Positions 54,191-61,782 of a stretch of 64,000 nucleotides of DNA are shown here, in pieces. The stretch lies in contig CAWKNX010000016.1 in the NCBI GenBank assembly GCA_963851085.1, forward strand, positions 124,001 to 188,000, in the 5' to 3' direction. The stretch comes from DATFVJ01 sp963851085 (GTDB taxonomy: Bacteria; Actinomycetota; Actinomycetes; Streptosporangiales; Streptosporangiaceae). Within the stretch, counting starts at the first letter, position 1. Every line of letters starts with the position of its first letter. A model generated the notes under the pieces. That model did no database searches, was not told where the DNA came from, and worked only from the letters and a program-made list of their open reading frames with translations. A program made the position numbers and the translations under genes.

Positions 54191-55485
54191 ACCGCCCGGC
54201 GCACTGGGTCGTAGCCGTGCTCGACGAGTTCGTCGAGGCAGGAAATGGGGGCGTGCGGCACGCCGCGGCCATCGGGACCGGGGGTGAAAATCTCACTGGA
54301 CAGGACCCGGCCGTCGCAACCGGTGACCTCGCGGACGCTGCTGACGAAGCGGCGCAGCGAACCGCCGCGGTGGTAGTCGTTGTGTTTTTCGATGAACACC
54401 ACGAAGTCGATGGCGCCCGCGATCAGCATGTGGGTCGCCTCGACCGGCAGGCGTTCGGCTGACTGGATCGCATAGGTCGAGATCCGGTTGAACACCTCCA
54501 TGGACGAGTTCGCGTGGATCGTCGACAGGGAACCGTCGTTGCCCTGCGTCATCGCGTTCAGCATGGTGACGATCTCGTCGCCGAGGACCTCTCCGACGAT
54601 CACGCGGCTCGGGTTCATCCGTAGCGAACGGCGGACAAGCTCGGCCATGGAGATCGCGCCCTGGCCCTCCATGTTGGGCAGCCGCTCCTCGAGCGCCACG
54701 ACGTTGGGGTGCAGCTCTGGAAAGTGATCGAGACCGAGCTCGAGCGCACGCTCCACGGTGATCAGCCGCTCGTCGGGCGGGATCTGGTTCGCGACCGCAC
54801 GCAGCAGTGTCGTCTTACCCGCGTTGGTGGACCCGGAGATCATGATGTTCTTGCGTGCCGATACGGCCGCGGAGAGGAAATAAGCGAGCTCGGTCGTGAG
54901 CGTGCCGTTGCCAACCAGATCAGTCAGGAACACCTTGCCCATTCGCGCCCGGCGGATGGACAGCGCGGGCCTGATCGTGACGTCCATCACGGCCGACAGC
55001 CGTGATCCGTCGGGCAGGCGCAGGTCGAGCTGCGGATTCGCGGTGTCGAACGGGCGGCTGGACAGGCCGGAGTACGCCGCGAGGATCTGAATCAGCTCGA
55101 CGAGTTCCTCGTCACTTTCCGCGACGGGCTCGCCCATTGCCTCACTGCCGTCCGCGTACCCGATGAAGACCTGGTCGTAGCCGTTGATGTCGATGTTCTC
55201 GATCTCGGTGTTCTCGAGCAGCGGCTGGAGCCTGCCGACGCCGAAGAGCGCCGCGTGCACGCCGGCTGCGAGCTCTTCCTCCTCTTCCGCATTCGGCGCG
55301 CGGCGGCCGGCGGTGATCTCAACTCGGGCGTGCTGTTCGAGGACCTGCGCGATCAGGGCATGGGCGAATTGCCGCTCGTCCTCGCCCGACATGGGCGGCA
55401 CGGCGGACTGCCCATCCACGCGGCGCTGTTCCGCTAGCCGGTCGCCAACCTCCTGGCGGAGCCGTTTGACGATGCCGTGATCCAC
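54184..55485 (-). CDS. tadA: TadA/CpaF family secretion ATPase
   Basis: A 433-residue type II/IV secretion ATPase that powers pilus assembly. Walker A is ISGSTNAGKTTLLRAVA, Walker B RVIVGEVLGDEIV, with the Asp box and His motifs TIHANSS; the N-terminal domain (about 60-150) has GVGRLQPLLENTEIENIDIN, the CpaF hallmark. GTG start at 55485 with GGGTGAG upstream. The hexamer would act in the cytoplasm beneath TadB/C. Confidence 0.92.
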   Translation of the reverse strand: MDHGIVKRLRQEVGDRLAEQRRVDGQSAVPPMSGEDERQFAHALIAQVLEQHARVEITAGRRAPNAEEEEELAAGVHAALFGVGRLQPLLENTEIENIDINGYDQVFIGYADGSEAMGEPVAESDEELVELIQILAAYSGLSSRPFDTANPQLDLRLPDGSRLSAVMDVTIRPALSIRRARMGKVFLTDLVGNGTLTTELAYFLSAAVSARKNIMISGSTNAGKTTLLRAVANQIPPDERLITVERALELGLDHFPELHPNVVALEERLPNMEGQGAISMAELVRRSLRMNPSRVIVGEVLGDEIVTMLNAMTQGNDGSLSTIHANSSMEVFNRISTYAIQSAERLPVEATHMLIAGAIDFVVFIEKHNDYHRGGSLRRFVSSVREVTGCDGRVLSSEIFTPGPDGRGVPHAPISCLDELVEHGYDPVRRAVW

Positions 55486-57389
55486 CGCGGCTCACCCCCC
55501 TGCCCTGGAGTCGGCGCGGCTGCCATTGGGACTGTGGTGGCGTGCGTCAGACCCGGCCTCGGGCTCGGGCGGCACCCGGATGGCTGGCACCGGGCCGGTC
55601 GGCCCGGACCCCATGGGCTCAGGTCCGCGCGCCACCGCAGCGGCGCCGCGTGCTCGGCTCGATAGGGAACCGCGGGCGCGGGCAACGGAACGGGCGGTTC
55701 GGACTCGGCCGCCGATGCGGGGCCGCCGACTGGCCTGACGGAGCCCGTCTGATGGCACCTGCTCTGACCGGCACAGTGACCAGACCGGCACCTGCTCGGC
55801 GGCACAGCCATCTCCGACCGCGGCCGTCCGGGCGGTACATGCTCTGGCATCGCGTCGGCAGGTACCGGCGCGGCGGCGAACGGCATCGGCGCCACCGTCA
55901 CCTGCACGCCAAGCACTGGCACCCCCAGCGGCCCCGAACCGGCAGGTACCGCGTCGGCAGGTACCGCGCGACCGGCACAGGTACCCGCGCGGCCGCGAGC
56001 GGCAATTGGCGCACAGACCCGGTCACCACGGGCACACCGAGCACCGGCACTCCCGGCCCGGACCGGCGGCAGGGCGCACCGGCCCGGCACGACGCGACCG
56101 GCGACGGACGCTGGCACTCCCGGCCCGACCGGCGAAACAGGCACGGACCCGGCCGGCGCGACGGGCACGGGCGCCGCTGGCCCTGCCACGTTGGGTGCGG
56201 CCGCGTGGGGCGCCGCGGCCCGCACGTGCCCGGCAGGCCCGTGCGCAGCGGTGAATTGGCCGCGGGTGACGTGCGCAGTCGGCACCGTCCCGGCCGGCAC
56301 CGTCCCGGCCGGCACCGTCCCAGTCGGCACCGGCCCAGCCTGCCCGCTCCCCGCGGCTATCTGGCCCGCAGGAACCTGCTCGGCAGGCACATTCACGGCA
56401 GCAACCTGCGCCGCGGCAACCACGTCACCAGGCACCTGCTCGGCGGGAACCTGCTCACCAGAGACCTGCTCACCAGAGACCTGCTCAGCCGGTTCCGGTC
56501 CAGCTACTGGCCCTGGCTGGGGCGGCGTACCGGCACCCTGCACACCGGCACCCTGGCCACCGGTCCCCTGCTCCACGGGCCACCAGCCTGGCGGGTGCTG
56601 CTCCTGGCCGGCCACGGCATCTGGTCGCACAGGCACGTCCCTGGCGATGTGCCCCGCTATTTCCCGTGCCGTCCTGATGAGCAGCGAACGGTCCAGCTTC
56701 GTGCTCCACCGGCCACGGAGCATATGGGCGGTTTTCGGCTCGTCCGCAAGTCCGCCGAGAATACGGGCGGGCGCACCGCTCACCGCTAATGCCTGCCCGG
56801 CTTCCGCGATGTGCCGTTTGAAGTGCTTACGGTCGGCGACGATCACGACGCCGATCTGCGCGCCGGACATCCTCCTGTTCGCGAGACCTTGCCCGACCGC
56901 AATCACGCGATCGCGCAAGCGGACAACGTCCTCCAGCGTGACGCGCGCGATAAGCACCACAGCCGATGCATGCGCGAGCATGTCGTAGAACGGGCCGTCC
57001 GCGCCGAGCCGTCCGCAGTCGGCGATCACGTCGACCTCGGGCACCTCGGCAAGCACCTTGCCGACCTGCCCCCACAGCGATTGGAGACCGCCCGCCTGCT
57101 CGGCGTTCACCAGCCCGGTCAGGATGTCCAGGCCGCCGTGGAGCTTCTGGGTGTGCCTCCACACCTGGTGCGGCTGGATGCCACGGCGCGCGGCGACGGC
57201 CAGGCTGAGCAGCCCGCGCTGCGGGTCAAGCCGCCTCCCGTCCGCTCCGGGGAGCCGGTAGAACAGGTCACCGCCAGCGGCGTCACACTCGGCCAGCAGC
57301 ACCGGGCGGGGCCATACAGCGGCGAGCGCCAGGGAGGCGGTGGTGACGCCTGGCGCTCCTTTGTCGGCTGCGACCGCGACGAGCGCCAT
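55434..57389 (-). CDS. tadZ: TadZ/CpaE-like MinD-family protein with repeat-rich tail
   Basis: A 651-residue protein. Residues 1-250 form a MinD-like domain (VAADKGAPGVTTASLALAA, RPVLLAECDAAGGDLFYRLP, VIADCGRLGADGPFYDMLAHA, VIVADRKHFKRHI). The P-loop lacks the usual Lys, so ATP use is doubtful. Residues ~270-640 are Pro/Ala/Val repeats (EQVPAEQVPG, TVPAGTVPAGTVP). The last ~50 residues run past the tadA start in this frame; a TGA in another frame sits just before tadA, so the 3' tail has probably shifted frame. In TadZ/CpaE proteins the MinD part places the pilus apparatus at a pole; here that is inference. Confidence 0.8.
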   Translation of the reverse strand: MALVAVAADKGAPGVTTASLALAAVWPRPVLLAECDAAGGDLFYRLPGADGRRLDPQRGLLSLAVAARRGIQPHQVWRHTQKLHGGLDILTGLVNAEQAGGLQSLWGQVGKVLAEVPEVDVIADCGRLGADGPFYDMLAHASAVVLIARVTLEDVVRLRDRVIAVGQGLANRRMSGAQIGVVIVADRKHFKRHIAEAGQALAVSGAPARILGGLADEPKTAHMLRGRWSTKLDRSLLIRTAREIAGHIARDVPVRPDAVAGQEQHPPGWWPVEQGTGGQGAGVQGAGTPPQPGPVAGPEPAEQVSGEQVSGEQVPAEQVPGDVVAAAQVAAVNVPAEQVPAGQIAAGSGQAGPVPTGTVPAGTVPAGTVPTAHVTRGQFTAAHGPAGHVRAAAPHAAAPNVAGPAAPVPVAPAGSVPVSPVGPGVPASVAGRVVPGRCALPPVRAGSAGARCARGDRVCAPIAARGRAGTCAGRAVPADAVPAGSGPLGVPVLGVQVTVAPMPFAAAPVPADAMPEHVPPGRPRSEMAVPPSRCRSGHCAGQSRCHQTGSVRPVGGPASAAESEPPVPLPAPAVPYRAEHAAPLRWRADLSPWGPGRPARCQPSGCRPSPRPGLTHATTVPMAAAPTPGQGGEPRWITASSNGSARRLATG

Positions 57390-57392
57390 CGG

Positions 57393-58247
57393 TCACCCGG
57401 TCCCTGGCGGTGCAGGCGCGGTCGGTGAGGCTGGTCCGGTCGGCGTCGCCACGGGTGGTACCGCGGCGCGGTGCCTGCCGCCGATCCGCGCTGGGCCGGA
57501 ACGCTGCGGCACCGGGGCGGAGGGCGTGGCAGCTGGCTGGTTCTGCCCGCCCGGCGGCAGTACGCCGACCGCTGCCCAGTTGTTGGACGCATTGCATGTC
57601 ACGAGGCCCGCGTCGGCCGGGTTGATCGCGACGTCCACGCCGACATTGCTTTCGCCACTCGAACTGCTGGGCAACGTCAGGTTCGTGACGATCGCATCTT
57701 GGGTAAGGGTCGCGGCTGGCAAGCCAGGACATGAACTCTGCGTGGCGGTGTTCGTATCGTAAATGTCGACGTGGTCACCGATCTGCAGGGCCGTCGGAAT
57801 CTGGCCAGCCTTCAGGCTGAGCGCCACCACTTGCCGACCCGCGGTCAGGTTGTTGGCCCGGACCACCATCTTGGCCGTGAGCAACGTCCCAGCCGGGATG
57901 GCCGCGCCGGCGAAGTACTGCGTGACCTGGACCCGCTCGCTCCACGCCACGTACTTGAGCCCGCTATCGGAGGAGATCTGGACTTCTTGCATCGCGTTCA
58001 GCGGAATGGACTGACCGGCTCCGACCTCCTGCGAGATCTCGATCGCGGGCACCCGGTGGCCGGTTCTGACGACCAGCAGGGCGCTCACGGCCGCTCCGGC
58101 GGCGATCAGCAGCACGGCGAGCGCGGCGAGCGCCGGCCTCCGCTCACGCGGTGCGCCGGGCAGGTGACGTCCTGCCGGTGGAACTGCGGTGCGCTGCTGC
58201 GCGTTCGGATACGGTCCGCGAGGAAGGGTACTTCGATCCGTTGCCAT
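57393..58247 (-). CDS. cpaB: RcpC/CpaB-like SAF-domain protein
   Basis: A 284-residue protein with one helix (about 40-60, ALAVLLIAAGAAVSALLVV) and a SAF domain (VPAIEISQEVGAGQSIPLNA, VTQYFAGAAIPAGTLLTAKM, GRQVVALSLKAGQIPTALQI). CpaB proteins modify or stabilise the Tad secretin; actinobacteria lack a secretin, so the role may be wall anchoring. A Cys pair (SSCPG, LVTCNA) and a basic C-terminal Pro-rich tail follow. ATG 58247 is preferred over 58364 because of GGGAG upstream and the better length. Confidence 0.82.
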   Translation of the reverse strand: MATDRSTLPRGPYPNAQQRTAVPPAGRHLPGAPRERRPALAALAVLLIAAGAAVSALLVVRTGHRVPAIEISQEVGAGQSIPLNAMQEVQISSDSGLKYVAWSERVQVTQYFAGAAIPAGTLLTAKMVVRANNLTAGRQVVALSLKAGQIPTALQIGDHVDIYDTNTATQSSCPGLPAATLTQDAIVTNLTLPSSSSGESNVGVDVAINPADAGLVTCNASNNWAAVGVLPPGGQNQPAATPSAPVPQRSGPARIGGRHRAAVPPVATPTGPASPTAPAPPGTG

Positions 58248-59007
58248 CGGTCCCTGACTCCCTGGCTCCCCTAAGCCATGGCTCGATGCGTGGGGCTGGG
58301 TGGTCTCCCTCCGCGTAACGTTGCGTGCGTGTTCTGTAGGGATTGGACTGTATCGCCGTGACATACCGGTCCCGCTAGGTTTGTCATCGGACGGCAGCTA
58401 AACGTCACCTTTGGGGTAGGTGTGCCTTCGCCCGCGACGGGATCCTGGCGACCTGCAAGATCGAAAAGGCCCCGGCTGGCGCATGATCACACACCTGCGC
58501 GGTGCGCTCCGCCGCGCCCAGAAACGCCCCGAGGATCTTGTCTACCGCGCTGTGGGCGCCCTCGCCACGGGCCCGCTCCCACTGGCCTCTATTCCCACTC
58601 GTGGCGGTGCGGAAAAACCGTTGCTGGATCACTTCTCGCGGTGGCCCGCCTGCTCTACCTACACATTTGTTTCTTATGCTGGGGCAACAGTCCTCTGACC
58701 TCATTGCTGGGTACGCCGCACGCGCTACTGCAGGCTACTGAATTCGTCCACCAACGCACGCTTAAGAGATCTTTGATCCCATTGGCCGTGACATGGAAGC
58801 ATTTCACAGATGACCGCTTACGGACCGCCGTGGCGGAGGCTTACGATGTCATGACCGGTCCCGATTCGGCAGGAATGGATGTCCTCGGCACAGTCGGCCG
58901 TTGGCGGGATCGGGGCGATCCATACATGCGACGGAGTTGCCGTTTACCCGGACGGAACCCATCGTTGATGATCTTTTTGGATAAACCGATCAAGTGGCCG
59001 GGCGCCG
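58248..59007. other. Region upstream of the Tad locus
   Basis: No supported gene; several short ORFs have no motif. It probably holds the Tad operon promoter; no specific hexamers were assigned. Confidence 0.5.
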
Positions 59008-59067
59008 TTCATGATCGCGGTAACTTTTTGGTAAATGCTTCCGAAATGTTACCGCGATCATGAAACC
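59008..59067. repeat. Palindrome family, copy 4
   Basis: GTTCATGATCGCGGTAACTT ... TGTTACCGCGATCATGAAAC; central part diverged. Confidence 0.8.
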
Positions 59068-59204
59068 GCTCACAGGTCGTGCACCGATCATGCACTCATC
59101 CGCCATCATCGGTGCGGGCTCCGCACTTTGGCCTGAGTGCGAGCGGCGAGGCACCTCCGCAGGCCGGTCCGTGGCGCCGCGGCCTGCCGCGGCGCCACGG
59201 ACGC

Positions 59205-59405
59205 GTCAGGGCTGGTGCGTCAGGGGCTGGTGCGTCAGGGCGGTGCCTGGTGCGTCAGGGCTGGTGCCTGGTGCGTCAGGGCTGGTGCGTCAGGGGCTGG
59301 TGCGTCAGGGCTGGTGCCTGGTGCGTCAGGGCTGGTGCCTGGTGCGTCAGGGGCTGGTGCGTCAGGGGCTGGTGCGTCAGGGCTGGTGCGTCAGGGCTGT
59401 CAGGG
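59205..59405. repeat. 15-16 bp minisatellite
   Basis: Units GTGCGTCAGGGGCTG and GTGCGTCAGGGCTG, some with a CCTG insert, repeated about 13 times up to the DedA stop codon. On the minus strand they read as a repeated LTHQP peptide that is unlikely to be real. Confidence 0.85.
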
Positions 59406-60041
59406 CTGGGGCGGGACATGGGATCGACGTCGGCGGCGGAGTACGGCGCGGGTGATGAGCGCCGCCGCGGCGATCGCCGCCGTGAGCAGCAGATACAGCG
59501 AATACCGGGTGACATAGTTGTAGATCGTGCCGATGTGGTTGCCGGCCACGTAGCCGAGCGTGGCCCAGGTGCCGACCCACAGGACCGCCCCGATCGTATT
59601 GAATATCAGGAACCGCGGCCACGACATCCCGACGACTCCAGCGATGATTCCGTTCAGTTGCCGCAGCACTTCGACGAAACGGGCGATGACCACGATTTTG
59701 CCGCCTTGGCGGGCGAAAAAGCCCTCGGCCTTGGCGAACCGTTCGCTGGTGAGCCGGACATACTTGCCGAACCGCAATACCAGGGCACGGCCGCCGTACC
59801 GCCCGATCGCGTAACCGATATTGTCCCCGGCGACCGCCGCGAGCACCGCGATCATCCCGACCGACACGATGCTGAGCCGGCCGGTGCCCGCATACAGCGC
59901 GGCCGCGATCAGCACGGTCTCCCCCGGCGCAGGAACGCCGAAGTCCTCCAGCATGATCAGGGCCGCGACGGCCAGGTAGCCGAAGTTGTCGAGCGGCACC
60001 GCCACGACGGCGAGAAACCCAGGCAGTGGCGATGCGGACAT
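59400..60041 (-). CDS. DedA-family membrane protein
   Basis: A 213-residue membrane protein with about five helices. FGYLAVAALIMLEDFGVPAP carries the ExxxxPxPxE-type motif (LEDFGVPAPGE), GDNIGYAIGRYGG follows, then FFARQGGKIVVIARFVEVLR (the FARF block) and VGMSWPRFLIFNTIGAVLWV. DedA proteins flip lipids and affect envelope stability. Not linked to neighbours. The C-terminal Arg/Pro tail is next to the minisatellite. Confidence 0.9.
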   Translation of the reverse strand: MSASPLPGFLAVVAVPLDNFGYLAVAALIMLEDFGVPAPGETVLIAAALYAGTGRLSIVSVGMIAVLAAVAGDNIGYAIGRYGGRALVLRFGKYVRLTSERFAKAEGFFARQGGKIVVIARFVEVLRQLNGIIAGVVGMSWPRFLIFNTIGAVLWVGTWATLGYVAGNHIGTIYNYVTRYSLYLLLTAAIAAAALITRAVLRRRRRSHVPPQP

Positions 60042-60814
60042 CTACGGAAACTTCCCTGTTGCACTCGCGGCCGGCCCGCACGGGCCGGCATCGGGCAGAG
60101 GATGCCGATGTTACAAGGGCCCGAAGAGCCAGGCTGCCTGGGAGCACTCACCCGGCCGGGACGGGCCAGACAGGAACCCAGCGTCGGCCAGCGACCTGAC
60201 CCGGAATCGGCCAGCCAGCGCTGATGGGTCGCGAGGAGAGGCGACTCGTGGTCTGGCCGCAGCCTGACCAAGGCACGCGGAGCCAGGTCCTAGAGGTACA
60301 CCATCAGGGCCATCCCATCCCGTTCTCGCATCGGCCGGATGTTCGCGCTCACCGCGGACGCCGCAGACGCCGCGACCTTGACCGGGCACGACCCGGATTC
60401 CGCGACGGGTGCCGCACCGTCAGCCGGATTGGGCCTGGCACCGTGCCTGGCGACTACACGGGAGGCGCGGGCAACGCCGGTCAATATTTGTGACAATTTC
60501 CGCGATGTGCGACGAGAGTCGGCCACGTGATTGCTACGTTCGGTCCACTGGGTGGCGGTCTGCGCCGAGGGGGCCAACGATGACGAGGGTACGGGTCAGA
60601 TCGCCCCGGTACGGTGCGGGTCAGCCCGGCCCAGACACTCACGGCCGAGCCGTGCCCCGGATAGATCGGCCCGGCCCACACAAGCGCAGTGCAGATCGGC
60701 CCGGCCCGGATGCGCCCAGTGCGGGTCAGCCCGGCCCAGACGTGCCCCGGATAGATTGGCCCGGCTCAGACACCCGCGACGTGGCCTGGCGCCGCGTGGA
60801 AAGGCACGTCGCTG
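60042..60814. other. Intergenic, repeat-containing
   Basis: A degenerate ~27-bp repeat (60600-60770; GCCCGGCCCAGAC/GCACGG variants) is the only structure. The region should hold the promoters of the divergent DedA and CBM2-like genes. Confidence 0.5.
60600..60770. repeat. Degenerate tandem repeat
   Basis: Repeated GATCGGCCCGGCCC/ GGTCAGCCCGGCCC units, about seven copies, imperfect. On the minus strand it reads as pentapeptide-like A(D/N)LS repeats, but DNA-level repetition explains that. Confidence 0.6.
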
Positions 60815-61507
60815 ATGGGTAACCACGCCTCACCCCTGCCGGACAACGCGACGCCATGGCATATCGAGTTCGCCAGGCGGCTGGCGCGGCGCGCTCTGCT
60901 CACCGTCGCCCTGGCCATGTGTGTGGCACTCGTGGCCGGGTTCTCGTATGCCACCGTCGCGCTGTCTCTGCGGTACTTCGGGCCCGGCGGCGGTTCGGTG
61001 AGCGACCAGGCGATCGGGTGTGCTGCCCCGAGCTGCGCCCCGGGCGGGCCGGCCGCCACACCGATCATGCCCAGCTTCTCTTCCCCGGCGTCGCCCCCCG
61101 CCCACCGCGCCACCCCGAAGCCGACACACACCGCGGCGGCCACACGGGCCCCAGCTCCATCACCAACGCATCGCAGCGCACACAAGCCCGCGCCACCGCC
61201 GCCGAAGGTGACCGTCAGCTACGCATCCGCTCAGCAGTGGAACGGCGGATTCCAGGGCAAGCTCACGATCGTCAACCATGGCACGGCCACCATCAGCACA
61301 TGGGAGATCTCCATCGCGCTGCCCAGGGACCGGGTTTCCTCGGTCTGGAACGCGATCACGCATTTCGACGGTGACGTCCTCACCCTCCGGCCGACCACGT
61401 GGGATCGCCCCATCCCGCCACGCGGCGAGATGAGCGTCGACTTCATCGCCGAGGGCCCCACGACAAGCCCCGCGTCGTGCACGTACAACGGCACCCCGTG
61501 CGCGTGA
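60815..61507 (+). CDS. Membrane-anchored CBM2-like (cellulose-binding) protein
   Basis: A 230-residue protein: a 20-residue tail, one helix (~28-52, LLTVALAMCVALVAGFSYAT), a Pro/Ala linker and a C-terminal CBM2-type fold (~125-230) with AQQWNGGFQGKLTIVNHGTA, TWEISIALP, WNAITHFDGDVLTLRPTTWD and RGEMSVDFIAEGPTT, closing with SCTYNGTPC. Aromatic residues on the binding face (Trp, Trp) are present. No catalytic domain, so a surface polysaccharide binder is inferred. ATG 60815 with GAAAGG upstream. Confidence 0.85.
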   Translation: MGNHASPLPDNATPWHIEFARRLARRALLTVALAMCVALVAGFSYATVALSLRYFGPGGGSVSDQAIGCAAPSCAPGGPAATPIMPSFSSPASPPAHRATPKPTHTAAATRAPAPSPTHRSAHKPAPPPPKVTVSYASAQQWNGGFQGKLTIVNHGTATISTWEISIALPRDRVSSVWNAITHFDGDVLTLRPTTWDRPIPPRGEMSVDFIAEGPTTSPASCTYNGTPCA

Positions 61508-61782
61508 CGGACCCAGCCCGCGCAAGTATGGCCCGCGCCGTGCCGGTTTGCCTCGCGAGGCTCCGGCGCGAGCCCCGCCGTCCCAGCCCTGCACCGCCAG
61601 CCCTGCACCGCCAGCCCTGCACCGCCAGCCCTACACCGCCAGCCCTTCGTACAGCCATGCGCCGCGAGCCCTGGGACCCCGCGCGGCGAACCCGAACCGC
61701 GAACCTGGCGCTGCGAACCCTTCCTACCAGCCCCGCACCCGCGAATCCGAACCGCGAGCCCTGAGACCCTGCGCCGCGGGCC
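61508..61782. repeat. 14-bp tandem repeats between CBM2-like and cydDC genes
   Basis: CAGCCCTGCACCGC is repeated about five times (61590-61640), followed by CGAACC(C/G)CGAACC variants. No gene in this gap. Confidence 0.7.

Noticed and set aside
59276..59515. Minus-strand ORF ending in LTHQPLTHQP repeats
   Set aside because: Produced by the minisatellite at the DedA stop; the DedA frame ends properly before it.
60596..60826. Minus-strand ORF reading like pentapeptide repeats (SRANLSGARLGRADPH)
   Set aside because: It is created by a GC-rich DNA tandem repeat and overlaps the start of the CBM2-like gene; no clear fold or ribosome binding site.
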